Counted from the stretch's first letter, positions 33,401 through 41,091 are shown. The stretch: 64,000 nucleotides of DNA from Hormiphora californensis (GCA_020137815.1 CM035355.1:7737271-7801270); one strand, 5' to 3'. Notes: generated by a model from the letters alone, not told the origin. Numbers and translations: made by a program.

Positions 33401-35334
33401 AGTGGCCCAAGTTGAGATGATGAAGTATGTATGTAATTGAATTGGTAACCAACTGGGGTCTCCTAAGCAACTGCCTTGGTTTCCATAGCAACTGATTTGG
33501 TTACCATAGCAACTGCTTTGGTTACCATAGCAACTAACCTAGTTACCTTAGTAACCAACATCGAATCAGCCAAAAAAATGCTATTTGAGCACAAAATTCA
33601 TTAGGAAATCCAGTTTTGGAGCTCATTCATCAATTTTAGATCCATTTGTGGCAGGGAAACACCGCATTATGAACACATAATATAATAATTTATCCTCCTA
33701 TTCCAATGCATACGCCACATATCGGGGCTCCCCCTTCGCCCCATCACCTATTCCTATACCCGTCACCCCTGAAGAGAGACCATAGTATGACAATACATAT
33801 AACAAAACATAAAATTCCACAACATAACATTGTCAATTTCATGTGAAACAAAGCTGAATACTAACTTAACCAACCACACTCTACTTTGTGACACACAAAA
33901 CCACACTTTGTGAGCAACAAAAAGTTTGTCACACAACTCCGTGAGGGTTCGGTAGATCATGTTCTCAAGATGTATCCCTTCTTCCATAACATTCAAACCT
34001 ATGATGATATCTCATTGAGGTTTCAACCCCAACAAATTCATCACATCTCCGACACTTTTTCCGTTTTGGGCACCGAAATAGAAGGTGACCTTTCAGATTC
34101 TTTCCTTTCAGTGAGACGTTACAGTGAATGCACACAACCATTCCATCTAATAGCACTGGGTCAGGTATCTGTGTTCCACTGGAACTACTACAGGGTTGAT
34201 CAGAAACACATGACATCTTGGAGTGTTGCTCCAGATCTGCTCTACAGATGGGGGACTTGGGACGTGGACACAGCTCTGTTAGTATCCGTCCAACTGCCGC
34301 ACACTCGTAGAAAGAGAGATATAGAAATCGGCAACTGGGGCACTCTGTAATGCAGTGTGTAATGCATTCCCGGCAGCATAGCTTGTGACAGCATATAGTG
34401 GCAACTACATCAAAACATACATCAAGGCAGATGAGGCATCTAAAGTGGTCCTCGAGTGATGATGACATGTGTACTATAGCTTTACTTTTTAAAATAATGA
34501 ATTAGAGTTAGGGGCAGTTCACACCAACTAAAATATGTATACACGTACATATAGAATCTATGTCAATACAATACGAGAGACATTAAATATGAAACAAGAA
34601 ATGCCATTTCTGAAATGTATGATGCCAGTGTTCAGATATCAAGAACACGACTAACAAATGAAAAACGTGTGACTACAATAAAACTAAACCACTGTCAAAA
34701 AACCATGTGTAATTTTTTCCCTGTCCGGGATGATGTTTTTAGCACGCACGTGCTAAAAAGATCATTCAGGGTTTAGAAATCAGCAGATCGTGGAGTTAAC
34801 TAAAAGTGTCTGTCTGTCTGTCTGTCCACCTTTACACAGAGTATCAGCCAAAAATTGCTCTTTAAGTGCTCAGTGCAAAATTCATCGGGAAATTCGGTTC
34901 TGAAGCTTAGTAAAGTCGGATTTTTTGAAACTGTCACCCCAAAACGACTGCGCATGTGAAATTTATCAATTTTGACGCGCACACCACAATTTAACATGTG
35001 ATGTGACGCACAAAAACATTCCACACACGAAAAGGGGGGGGGGTGACAGTTTCAAAAAATCCGACTTTAATCAATTTTACCTGCATTTTGGTAAATACAT
35101 AATGCAATAATTCTTGATTATCGGGATTAAAAAACCGTGAAATTTTTGACCGTGAAATTTTTTTGGGAGATAAGTTTTTAAACAGCAGTTTAGGGAAGAG
35201 AGAGGGAGATCCGCGAAAATTCTCACCCGTGGAAATAGCAACGTTTACAGTACCACGTTTTCTAATTTCTATCAATTTACCTGACAGCGAAGTGCAAGAG
35301 ATTCCTGTCGTAGTGCTTCTGTTGCTTTTTCCAT
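21847..35334 (-). CDS. SMPD4: Sphingomyelin phosphodiesterase 4 (neutral sphingomyelinase-3 family), 13 exons
   Basis: Exons: 35281-35334, 32729-32906, 29402-29528, 29229-29325, 28792-28876, 28493-28641, 27936-28064, 27506-27614, 27211-27391, 26775-26998, 26443-26633, 22262-22486, 21847-22044. All junctions are GT-AG and phases agree, giving 648 residues. Family blocks in order: RCQTLSEVIPTLPVRQLHIF, HYYFMYFTYFLINPP, AFAEIIYEMWLNQ, SSFRGLMETWLSFIQPWRYA, DWTPFIRDNLAAYCNLL, SGAFSWLSE, RPICSYENPHLVRALYQLSL, and a C-terminal hydrophobic hairpin at about 606-645. Human SMPD4 has these same landmarks in this order but is longer (about 830 residues). Known SMPD4 is a tail-anchored ER/nuclear-envelope protein with sphingomyelinase activity. 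Introns 1, 2 and 11 hold other genes and elements, and several exon borders carry tandem repeats. A short extra exon near 27.85 kb cannot be excluded. Confidence 0.92.
22628..22717. mobile_element. Short hairpin MITE
   Basis: Inverted ends TTGTTGAGTAAGGGGT / complement enclose a GGGTGAGTCAGTGAC duplication, in SMPD4 intron 11. Related sequence occurs near 6190-6245. Confidence 0.5.
22846..22930. mobile_element. Pogo/Tigger-type MITE (CAGTCGGACCCCGAT termini, TA flanks)
   Basis: An 85-bp unit with near-perfect inverted ends CAGTCGGACCCCGAT, flanked by TA on both sides. The CAGTCGG-type terminus plus TA duplication is typical of pogo-group Tc1/mariner elements. A second copy is at 28252-28335. 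A partial copy lies in STX8 intron 3 near 16905-16975. Confidence 0.7.
23049..23717 (-). CDS. Unrecognised protein, nested in SMPD4 intron 11
   Basis: An open frame of 222 residues from an ATG in a strong Kozak context (GCCATGG, start 23717). An AG acceptor-like site (ATAATAACAG) lies about 30 nt upstream. The protein is soluble-looking, without signal peptide, membrane segment or low complexity, and begins MEVSRLHWKRNIAGIERQLS. It has patches such as HVLFKLQFEPTSF, and cysteines only as C-C and C-x-n singles. No family recognised. Codon use looks normal and no frame is broken, which supports a real gene. The frame extends further 5' (ATG at 23786), so the start is uncertain. It lies between SMPD4 exons 11 and 12 on the same strand; splice phases across that intron match without it, so it is not a missing SMPD4 exon. 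Confidence 0.5.
   Translation of the reverse strand: MEVSRLHWKRNIAGIERQLSWEVISNQRDQINFVLLTPTHVLFKLQFEPTSFRGGATNEETIVKTVTSQADLRDFVTRCCSFHTLSVPIATSSSDHQSIVRDAVGELLYNNNITDNNFAGKDVFQEMRYVTRTIYESGEFCTYHHSYIVNTTADIPVTTEMVQDAQNGPWVLRTGCNVERAVGQIVSNGMLVGVPVGTSNLGVNNQVSPLLATLVQVVQLWG
24358..24480. repeat. (GA)n microsatellite
   Basis: About 80 bp of pure GA dinucleotide (24358-24437) plus a short impure extension, within SMPD4 intron 11. A CT-rich tract lies at about 24003-24090. Confidence 0.9.
24788..26200 (-). mobile_element. ORF1-only non-LTR retroelement in SMPD4 intron 11
   Basis: A minus-strand unit carrying only an ORF1-like gene (25088-26137), with a 3' tail of (TTGA)n at about 24788-24806. 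The roughly 280 bp between ORF and tail hold no reverse transcriptase. It lies inside a minisatellite of about 30-bp units (CTCCTTCATAAACAAACCTATGAAGTATTA) present on both sides (24715-24785 and 26240-26435), so its target-site duplication cannot be read. Confidence 0.6.
25088..26137 (-). CDS. Retrotransposon ORF1-like RNA-binding protein
   Basis: 349 residues from the ATG at 26137 (MASKLDRAFTTWQQGGPG). The central region (about 120-215) is predicted coiled coil (heptad-like LMEHLDHTRDRLDSATDLV and following). It is followed by an RRM-like block (SNLMVYGLAES ... VLRNREVARTILGKSATL ... VFVAPDRSVEERTERRELVA). That layout is typical of ORF1 proteins of L1/CR1-group elements: coiled coil, RRM and basic tail, which form RNA-chaperone trimers. 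The frame is intact, yet no ORF2 accompanies it, so the element would need a partner's reverse transcriptase, or ORF1 has been retained after deletion. The longer frame reaching 26281 begins in the flanking minisatellite and was not used. Confidence 0.7.
   Translation of the reverse strand: MASKLDRAFTTWQQGGPGNRPYGMTSDYSKLETSILSTLRRVAGYPDPNKEGGEFDPNKLTSKYLSSLDTNKKVQLLSDMAGLLWFRALPLSRLARKELLSADTRAKQNSSVGSNESKETVEKLMEHLDHTRDRLDSATDLVLERDSKIIELQSEISALKDSIISMKDTMLEKSVTAVQTVVKDEIQNYSAVLQTAATAVNQTCVTALAPSKLRTAIASASVDRSSNLMVYGLAESDQQSDSTLVKELFEQLSEAPVLSEVARLGKRGGEGVRPVRVVLRNREVARTILGKSATLKDSDQYQSVFVAPDRSVEERTERRELVAKLREKRDNEPDKVWRIRRGSIVESET
26240..26435. repeat. ~30-bp minisatellite beside SMPD4 exon 11 donor
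   Basis: About six units of CTCCTTCATAAACAAACC plus TATGAAGTATTA, beginning within about 10 bp of the exon 11 donor site. The same unit recurs at 24715-24785, across the ORF1 element. Confidence 0.85.
27590..27812. repeat. Five-unit minisatellite copying the SMPD4 exon 8 acceptor
   Basis: Units of about 43-49 bp. On the minus strand each reads a pyrimidine-rich CTTCTTCC stretch, an AG, then TTTCTAAGTTACCACTTTGC, which is the first coding bases of exon 8. All five units keep an AG at the exon edge. Only the most downstream unit continues into the conserved exon. Confidence 0.88.
28075..28170. repeat. ~19-bp minisatellite upstream of SMPD4 exon 7
   Basis: About five copies of GGTTGCTATGGAGTGGAT directly upstream of the exon 7 acceptor (minus sense). 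Confidence 0.85.
28252..28335. mobile_element. Pogo/Tigger-type MITE, second copy
   Basis: Inverted ends CAGTCGGACCCCGATTTA with TA flanks, 84 bp, in SMPD4 intron 6. Interior diverged from the copy at 22846-22930. Confidence 0.7.
28384..28440. repeat. GGCGCC inverted-repeat element
   Basis: About 57 bp with GGCGGCGCC-type ends around TTTGATTCTCAGAT. The reverse-orientation counterpart is at about 7405-7465. It lies directly against a duplicated SMPD4 exon 6 donor. Confidence 0.5.
28944..29260. repeat. 35-bp minisatellite copying the SMPD4 exon 4 donor junction
   Basis: Nine units. On the minus strand each is TACTTTACCTACTTCCTGAT plus AAACCCACCG|GTTAG: the last coding bases of exon 4 plus its 5' splice site. 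The first unit in transcription order (about 29229-29255) is the real exon end. Use of a later donor would add 35 bp and hit an in-frame stop. Confidence 0.9.
29564..30153 (+). mobile_element. Helitron-like unit 1 of a head-to-tail pair
   Basis: 590 bp beginning TCTATATTATAAAGCAGAGA and ending GGGCTCTCTAG. TC...CTAG ends match the TC...CTRR rule of Helitrons. It contains a GCCGCGAAGCGGCGCC hairpin and no helicase. Abuts unit 2 with no spacer, in SMPD4 intron 2. The duplicate block (about 42770) lacks it. Confidence 0.6.
30154..30710 (+). mobile_element. Helitron-like unit 2 of a head-to-tail pair
   Basis: 557 bp with the same 5' end (TCTATATTATAAAGCAGAGA) and 3' end (GGGCTCTCTAG) as unit 1, differing by small indels. 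The pair is absent from the corresponding site of the second block. Another TCTATATTATAAAG terminus occurs at 49937. Confidence 0.6.
31204..31839 (-). CDS. ELP6: Elongator subunit ELP6-like protein, copy A, nested in SMPD4 intron 2
   Basis: A 211-residue single-exon frame from the ATG at 31839. It has a RecA-like fold signature without a Walker A: a strand HLILYDRH, helix PVSSLLSTSL, strand LTVGVM, then RVRFVDVTC, DVVFLPDIYLLPYLGCSL (the position of ELP6's LLVDDLSVLLSLG), HVIVTSR, and a C-terminal ALYKTSERGVKVFPVGTAPG resembling the human end YKIQDKSVSFFAKGMSPAVL. ELP6 is part of the ATPase-like ELP456 ring of Elongator, which modifies wobble uridines in tRNA. The identification is by pattern only; the protein is shorter than human ELP6 (266). 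It lies between SMPD4 exons 2 and 3 on the same strand. Second copy at 43077-43712. Confidence 0.6.
   Translation of the reverse strand: MILDALKPWLGSNTSHLILYDRHANPSAPVSSLLSTSLRYDHLTVGVMNHPGTRAHLQALLLKCSAGKAIGEDRVRFVDVTCTIGDAPDLKLLAEDLSKCDVVFLPDIYLLPYLGCSLCDTITLVQTLLSTSKHVIVTSRVAMETNQLNSLLGELLGHVLTVDTLESGASMEVDGHVTCESRDSGEYKQALYKTSERGVKVFPVGTAPGTV
31884..32494. mobile_element. 611-bp TIR element of AAAAAAGCTA repeats, AGTACA target duplication
   Basis: Ends GGGGGGTCCAGCCCTAAAAA and complement, flanked by the direct repeat AGTACA (31878-31883 and 32495-32500). Both inner ends are tandem (A)6-7GCTA arrays in opposite orientation. The middle has GGTTCGAATCCCGCTGACGC, a perfect tRNA B-box with a tRNA-like 3' end. 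The duplicate block near 43745 lacks the element. Confidence 0.7.
33106..33662. mobile_element. Interspersed element with TTTCCCTGCC / GGCAGGGAAA ends
   Basis: About 560 bp with short inverted ends. It holds a TTTTTAGCACG/CGTGCTAAAAA hairpin and four copies of TTGGTTACCATAGCAACT-type repeats. Other copies: about 46056-46680 (opposite orientation) and a partial one at about 34703-34860. Confidence 0.55.
33965..34468 (-). CDS. RING-finger protein, probable E3 ubiquitin ligase, inside a transposon
   Basis: A 167-residue intact frame from the ATG at 34468. Residues 11-47 form a RING-like domain: CLICLDVCFDVVATICCHKL then CCRECITHC and CPSC, giving the paired C-x2-C knots needed for two zinc ions. 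The C-terminal third has further C-x2-C/H-x-C groups (VCIHCNVSLKGKNLKGH, CRRCDEF, H-x3-F-E-C) resembling TRAF-type zinc fingers. RING proteins recruit E2 enzymes; a ubiquitin-ligase role is inferred. The gene is intronless and lies in a TA-flanked element missing from the duplicate block, which suggests a captured retrogene or a transposon-borne cargo gene. No transposase accompanies it. Confidence 0.7.
   Translation of the reverse strand: MSSSLEDHFRCLICLDVCFDVVATICCHKLCCRECITHCITECPSCRFLYLSFYECAAVGRILTELCPRPKSPICRADLEQHSKMSCVSDQPCSSSSGTQIPDPVLLDGMVVCIHCNVSLKGKNLKGHLLFRCPKRKKCRRCDEFVGVETSMRYHHRFECYGRRDTS
34913..35067. mobile_element. 155-bp MITE (AAGTCGGATTTTTTGAAACTGTCACCCC termini, TA flanks)
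   Basis: Near-perfect inverted ends starting AAGTCGGATTTTTTGAAACT, TA on each side. Interior has ATTTAACATGTGATGTGACG. A one-ended relative starts at about 38693. Nested in the RING-carrying element. Confidence 0.7.
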
Positions 35335-35626
35335 GTCGCTAGATTGAAAAAAGGGACGGTTAGGTTGGGTGGAAACTGATACAATAAATTGCTAAGTGAT
35401 ATGAATTTTCATAGATATACAGCACAACTAATTTACACAAAACAACATCTGCCGCAGAAAAAAAAACCAAAAAACAGCAATGTTACAACAGTTTCTTAAC
35501 ATGTTCTAACGCTCCTTAATTTGAGAGAGAGGGTTGTCGGTTGAGCTTGCCTTGCTAGACTGTGGTTCGGGCGCCCCGTATGTAAAGGGTTGGTTAGAAC
35601 ATAACAAGGTTGAGCAAGGCACCTAT

Positions 35627-36202
35627 TCACTCGGTCCAGGGAAAGGGAACACTGTGTTTTCCAGTCAGTTCCTCAGCTAAGAGACTCTCTAGTTTCCCAT
35701 TGCTACCAACTAACCCAGAACACACTCTACTCGCCCACTTCCTATACTCTCCCACCCTCTCCTCCGTCCATCCCACGGGGGTTTCAGCACTCAAATCCCT
35801 GAGATTATACAACTTATCAGCTAGCTTCACCAGCTTTGCCTTGTGAGACTTGCCCGGACCATTAACAACTTGGAGCCGCTTTCTCTCCTCTTTTGGCAGA
35901 GATTTATCATCTGTGACCTCATTCACAAGACCTCTTACCTCAACCCCAAACTCGGCCTCAATTTCCTCTAACGAGGTATCAGTATCTTCAACTGTATCGT
36001 GTAGAACGGCTGCCATGAGAGTTGGTATATCTGTCACATCACCCTCTGTACAGAGAATATTCATCACCCCGATAGGGTGGTTGATGTAGGGGGTTTCAGC
36101 AAGGTTCTTTCGTCGTTGTGTTGAGTGTTTAAGAGCGGCAAAGTTGGTTGCTCGCACCAAGTCACTGACAGTGCTAGAGGACATTCTACGGAGGTGGAGC
36201 AT
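35627..36202 (-). CDS. HDDC3: MESH1 / HDDC3 (p)ppGpp-NADPH hydrolase, copy A
   Basis: 191 residues, single exon, ATG at 36202 (a second ATG six codons on also fits); human HDDC3 is 179. The HD-domain signature is complete: H42 (YINHP), H68-D69 (AAVLHDTVEDT), E72/D73 and D129 (KLVKLADKLYNLRDL). Conserved TDDKSLPKEERKRLQ follows. Mn2+-dependent MESH1 removes the 3'-pyrophosphate of ppGpp in vitro and dephosphorylates NADPH in animal cells. The gene lies about 290 bp upstream of SMPD4 exon 1 and downstream of mARC, all on the minus strand. Short tandem units with TACTAAC boxes sit directly upstream (36215-36335) and may be intronic. Copy B at 44699-45274 differs at only about five residues. Confidence 0.95.
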   Translation of the reverse strand: MLHLRRMSSSTVSDLVRATNFAALKHSTQRRKNLAETPYINHPIGVMNILCTEGDVTDIPTLMAAVLHDTVEDTDTSLEEIEAEFGVEVRGLVNEVTDDKSLPKEERKRLQVVNGPGKSHKAKLVKLADKLYNLRDLSAETPVGWTEERVGEYRKWASRVCSGLVGSNGKLESLLAEELTGKHSVPFPWTE

Positions 36203-36214
36203 GATTGCCCCCTT

Positions 36215-36335
36215 TGGTTAGTAGGGAGGGGAGCTAGAGCAATGCAGTATCCCTATTTGGGTTAGTAGGGAGGGGTGCTGGGTTAGTAGGGAGGGGAGCT
36301 GGGAATCAGGGGTTAGTAGGGAGGGGAGTTGGGAA
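36215..36335. repeat. ~20-bp tandem repeat upstream of HDDC3 copy A
   Basis: About five units of GGTTAGTAGGGAGGGGAGCT. On the coding strand each reads CTCCCCTCCCTACTAACC..CAG, a pyrimidine tract, branch-point-like TACTAAC and AG. Copy B carries about twenty units. Confidence 0.8.
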
Positions 36336-36880
36336 TGGGGATAGCTTTGAATTGGGGAGCTGGGAGTCAGGCCCAGGGGAGGGGAGCTAAGTCTGGGGTG
36401 TGTCATGTTGGTGAAAGGCGGGTAGCGCGCACAGTTCAGACAAATCTGACTCGCGCCCTACGTCAATGTAATCCAACGAGTGTGACAAGGAGTGGCCCAC
36501 TACAGAAACTTGCACGATACACTGACGATACACGTAACAAGATTACGATTTGTATATACCAACTGGATGGGCGAAGGGAGGGGCGTTTTAGCATGAATTA
36601 AACTCAGTGTAAAATAAAAAACTAGGTATAAAACTGGATAAAACATGCACAATAATTACGGTGAAAGATCGGTATAAAAACTAAAAATATCGGTAAAGCT
36701 AAAAACTTGTTTTAATTGTTTTTTGATCACAGGCTTTAAAAAGTCACAAATCAGTGTGTGGCATTCGGTTGTTATGGTCTAACTTCTAACCTTCTTTGTC
36801 GGATCGCGGTGAGAAAGGGGTGCAGTGAAAGGGTCGAGGGAGGCAAGCTATTCGCATCCTGACCAGATTCAATATGATTG

Positions 36881-37900
36881 TTATTGCAAAAAGTTGTATC
36901 TAAACCGATCAGGGCCACTGGTAAACCCCCTGACGCGTTTCAGTACCACAACATCATCTCCAACTCGGACCACACCAGGCCTCAGAACCCGATAATAAAT
37001 CCCCATACACATCTTATTATTCTTATCCCTGTGCTCCCCATGTTTCTGTAGTGCATTCAGGAATTCTGGCTCATATCTCCCGTCCAAAGCATTAATAGTC
37101 CCACACCGGGGGTTCACGAAGGCCATCTCCAACTCTACCTGCTCCCCAACCCTTACCACCTTCCATTCAACCTCATCGCAAGCCACACTCCCCTCGACTA
37201 AGATATTAGGCCGGAATCTCTCCGCTCCAACCTGGACGGGCGCAGCAGAGGCGTTCAACCTGTCCACAGTAGATTGACACACAATATGAACGGGAAGGAC
37301 AGGGCCAGCCGACCTATCAGTACAGATATACACGGGCAGGTTTATATCCCCCTGACAGGTCGTCTCAGGGGTATAAAGTAGGGTAACGGGTTTACTCATA
37401 ATCTTGGTAAACCACGCATCCGCTTCCTCACTAACCCTCACATATTCCCTGCCATCGAGACCGTTCTTAGTGGGTACTCCGGTAATTCTAACTGCCTTAC
37501 GTGCCTCTAATTCCTGTATGTCTATCACAAGATCGGGGAGGGAGGGATAGGACGCGGTGAGGACATGACCTGACATGGAGCACGTCACATTCATAGTTTC
37601 AATGGCACCAGCAGGAGAAGTAGACGATATACGAGCAGAGGAATGGTCGATAGGATAGAGAGCGAATCGTTTGTTGTATTTTACATCCCATTTTGTCACA
37701 CTAATCTCTTGAAGGTGTTTTAGTTTAGTTCCTCTTATGTAGGACATAGAGAGCTGCTTAACGGTTCCTACCTTCTCCGGCTGATGAAATGAAATCCATC
37801 GTTGGATGGTTTCTAGAATTCCAAGGGTCCCCTGTCCTGCCAAGATTACCCCTAACCATAGGGGCTTTAGGTCCACATTCTCAGGAAGCCAAGAATTCAT
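36881..37900 (-). CDS. MTARC: Mitochondrial amidoxime-reducing component (mARC), MOSC-domain protein, copy A
   Basis: 339 residues, single exon. A hydrophobic N-terminal segment at 14-32 could act as a membrane anchor. The MOSC_N beta-barrel domain follows (SMSYIRGTKLKHLQEISVT ... WDVKYNKRFALYP), then the MOSC domain with ERFRPNILVEGSVACDE (about 227-243) and FVNPRCGTINALDG, in which Cys266 corresponds to the Mo-coordinating cysteine of mARC (SRC-x-TT in human). It ends GIYYRVLRPGVVRVGDDVVVL. mARC enzymes use molybdenum cofactor with cytochrome b5 to reduce N-hydroxylated substrates at the outer mitochondrial membrane. It is the first gene of the mARC-HDDC3-SMPD4 block. Copy B differs at about 11 residues. 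Confidence 0.9.
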   Translation of the reverse strand: MNSWLPENVDLKPLWLGVILAGQGTLGILETIQRWISFHQPEKVGTVKQLSMSYIRGTKLKHLQEISVTKWDVKYNKRFALYPIDHSSARISSTSPAGAIETMNVTCSMSGHVLTASYPSLPDLVIDIQELEARKAVRITGVPTKNGLDGREYVRVSEEADAWFTKIMSKPVTLLYTPETTCQGDINLPVYICTDRSAGPVLPVHIVCQSTVDRLNASAAPVQVGAERFRPNILVEGSVACDEVEWKVVRVGEQVELEMAFVNPRCGTINALDGRYEPEFLNALQKHGEHRDKNNKMCMGIYYRVLRPGVVRVGDDVVVLKRVRGFTSGPDRFRYNFLQ

Positions 37901-40350
37901 CCGACCTAAAAAATATATTTTGGTTTTAATTGGAGACGGTGCTTTTCTGACGCGGTTATGTAGCGTTTACAGACCGCCCTTTGTCAGAACGGCTCGATTC
38001 ACCAAGACAAAGTTCTCATATATAATTGCAGATTATCCCTGCGCTGGTATCAAAAACTGGTTTTCCCCTGCTTGTGTGGGATTTTCAACAACATGCAGTT
38101 CTGATTCCGGGCGAACCTTTTCTCAATTTCGCTAACGTTGCAGGGTTGTTCGCTTTTAGCAGTGCCCAAGGGACGGCGCATGGCATGTTTAAAAGCGGGA
38201 TAAAGTCCTTTTTATTCAACTGTTCACCCAAAATTGAAATTTCAGTGAAATTTAGAATTTTCGTGGCGTGCACTGCATGTTAACATGTGATAGACACGCA
38301 AAACAATTCCGTGCACGACTTTGGGGGTAACAGTTGAAAAAAAATGGAGTATATAAATGTAATATTGATTCGGTTTGCCGTTTGGCCCAGGAAGTCCCTG
38401 GGTGTCCGGGGAGCTGGGCCACTGGGCATCTCGGTCAGAGGTTGTGAACAGTGAAACCCCCCGCAGGCAGGGTCCGGACTCCGGTGACCCAGCCCCGACG
38501 AGGGTGTAGCGGCGAAGCCCCCGCAGGCATTGTTCACGGGCTGCAAGCCTCGTTGGGGTTTGAGTGGGCCAGCCGCCAGGAAAGAGAAAAATTTACAAAA
38601 AATATCAGTTTCTTTGACCTTGGCAAATTTTTTTAAATAAATAACACAACCCACTAGAGACCTCAGGGGTGAAACGGTGCAGAGCAGCCACTAAAGTCGG
38701 ATTTTTTGAAACTGTCACCCCCCTGAAATAACAAAATTTGCCATATCTCCGGTTCCTGATAAAATAGAGACTTGAAATTTGGAGGTTCGGAAGAACTTGG
38801 CAAGATCTTCGTAACCTCCAAACGTTGCTGGCGCTTTTCGGGCGCCGTTACGATCTGGGTGTTTGGTGGCCTGTTTACAGGTGCGCGCTGCCAAAAAAGT
38901 TGATTCACTAAAATGACTCTAACCGCCAAACCACTCAACCATTTTGGCCAATTCAAAGTTTATCTGGTAGGAAATGTCAAGGCCTAACCCCAACCCAAAC
39001 CCCAGCCCTAACCCTAACCCCACTTTAGCCCTAACCCTAAAAAACCGTTTGTCAGCACTCACGAAACACCCAGATTTTAACGCTGGCCGCGCTTTTCGAC
39101 CCGCCGGGACAAATTAAAAAAAAACATTTTTAGCTCGATTTTGAGACGCGGCGTCGCGAAAATGGATATTACTGGCGCGCTACGTTTTCAGGCTGCGTCG
39201 AGCAGCGGAAATTACGCTTGTTTTGGTTTGATGAACTGAGCTGCACTTTTTTAGGCCAGCGTTAAAATCTTTAATCTTAAATCTGGGTGTTTCGTGAGTG
39301 CTGACAAACGGTTTTTTAGGGTTAGGGCTAAAGTGGGGTTAGGGTTAGGGCTGGGGTTTGGGTTGGGGTTTGGCCTTGACATTTCCTACCAGATAAACTT
39401 TGAATTAGCCAAAACGGTTGAGCAGTTTGGCGGTTAGAGCTCTAGGAGAAGGCATCTGGTTGCAGTCACTGTTTTTCGGAAAGGCGGACCATTTGCATAT
39501 TACAAACTGTGTCAGAGCGGGATATAAACTGTTACTATTATTATTATTATTATTATTTTAGTGAATCAACTTTTTTGGCAGCGCGCACCTGTAAACAGGC
39601 CACCAAACACCCAGATCGTAACGGCGCCGACTTTTTTAGCGCTGGCACAGATTTTTTTAAATCGTGCCCCCCGAAAACTGAAAAGCCAAAACTATAAGGC
39701 AAAATCACTGGTGGATGGGGTATGCTTGCCTTGTTCGACCCTTGAACAAAACAAGGGTATGCTAGCAACCCCGGGGGCAGATGATCAAACCCGATGTGTA
39801 TGAGACTCATTGCCATTAACGCTACATACGGTTACCCCTGTCTCTCTTCGGCTGTTGAAAAGTGACGCCAATCGGTGTTGGGGTACTATTTTGTTGGGGT
39901 CTGCTATCTGTAGCACATACCAAGTCAGGCACAACGATTTAAAAAAACCGTTGCCTTATCCCATTCGTCAGAGAGGTCTGTAACATATACCAAGCCACTC
40001 CAGGTAACGTTTGCCGGCTGAGTCGGGTTATCGCGTCTTTTGCCCGAAAATAGAACCATATTTCAACTTCTAAGGGCGATGAAAACGAGATGTTTCTCTC
40101 CGTTTAATTAGTAAGGCATAAAGGAACAGATATCATCGCCTATAAATTGAAATTTGTACATGAATATCTTCCTCTACTACCACCTAGGAAGGGATGAGGA
40201 CACATCCTGGGTGTGGCAGGGTGTGGCAGGGTGTGGCAGGTGAAATACCCGTCTGCCTTTACCTCAATTTCAAAACATGTCGAACCTTGTAGCTTGTAGC
40301 TTGTAAGCTATCCAATTGATTGTGTAATTATTACCTTTACTTCATGTAGT
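37901..40350. repeat. Repeat-rich spacer between the two gene blocks
   Basis: No gene seen. Contents: the 3' end of a non-LTR element (38025-38210, shared with 56760-56975); a MITE remnant (38203-38345); an interspersed repeat (38350-38640 and 39630-40100) also present at 61535-62155 and 63765-64000; a foldback insertion (38690-39600) with telomere-like CCCTAA runs; and GTGTGGCAGG repeats near 40205-40245. Confidence 0.7.
38900..39445. mobile_element. Foldback element with telomere-like arms
   Basis: Left arm (about 38918-39090) and right arm (about 39265-39440) are inverted copies sharing CTAACCGCCAAACC, GACATTTCCTACCAGATAAA and runs of CCCTAACCC-type repeats. The centre carries AGCTCGATTTTGAGACGCGG, shared with 61750-61850. 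Confidence 0.6.
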
Positions 40351-40357
40351 AGCGGCC

Positions 40358-40398
40358 ATGTCGGGCTATCACCAGGCAGGCAACGAAGTGGAAGGAGG
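40358..40398 (+). CDS. Possible orphan first exon
   Basis: An ATG in strong context (GCGGCCATGT) opens 13 codons (MSGYHQAGNEVEG) ending at a consensus donor GGGTAAGTT. It looks like a genuine first coding exon, but no matching downstream exon was found before the CT-rich tract and the 35-bp array. Either the gene is truncated at the junction of the two blocks, or this is chance. Confidence 0.25.
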
Positions 40399-40904
40399 GT
40401 AAGTTATCTACAGTTTTAATTCCTTGTTGAGTCCCAGTTTAACATTGTTCTCCCCCCCCCCTCATTGTTTCCCCTTATTTCCCTACCCAACCCTAAACAT
40501 TGTTACCCCTTATTTCCATTCCCATTCCCAACCCTATGAAGTGTAGTTTAGGGTTTGGGAAGGTTGGGATACTGGTGGTTGGGTGCATAAAACCCAATCA
40601 GACATGGGTAGGTGGTTTCTCAACGTACTTAGATAGGGATTGATACCGTAGATTAAATTTCAAAGTCCAAATGATACATCATACAGGGGGATAAAAAACT
40701 TTAATAATCATCAGATTAGCATGTTAGGTAGGACACACGTTAGTCTTTACTCTTTAGGACATATGTTAGGACATTTTATGATACACACATTTTAGGATAA
40801 ACGTGGATTATCTTTTAAAAAGCTTGCGTGCAACAGCGGTTTTTGCTTCCCACCTCAGTCGACAATCATATGTCTTTTCCTTCTATTTCCCTCTCCATCT
40901 CCAT

Positions 40905-40919
40905 CTCTCTCTCTCTCTT

Positions 40920-41000
<81 letters not shown>

Positions 41001-41007
41001 CTCTCTT

Positions 41008-41041
<34 letters not shown>

Positions 41042-41046
41042 ACTCT

Positions 41047-41091
<45 letters not shown>

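Larger units (their letters stand above)
33031..35250. mobile_element. 2.2-kb TA-flanked TIR element carrying a RING-finger gene, SMPD4 intron 1
   Basis: Inverted ends CTGTAAACGTTG..., flanked by TA (33029-33030 and 35251-35252). The same intron in the duplicate block (44196-44343) reads GGTATTACCACG, an uninterrupted TA target. Inside are two copies of a smaller repeat (GTTTTTAGCACG...CGTGCTAAAAAG; 33106-33662 and 34703-34860), the RING-finger gene, and a nested TA-flanked MITE (34913-35067). No transposase seen. Tc1/mariner relationship is inferred from the TA duplication. Confidence 0.75.

Noticed and set aside
33763..33996. Extension of the RING protein
   Set aside because: Different frame with a stop between; no zinc-binding residues.
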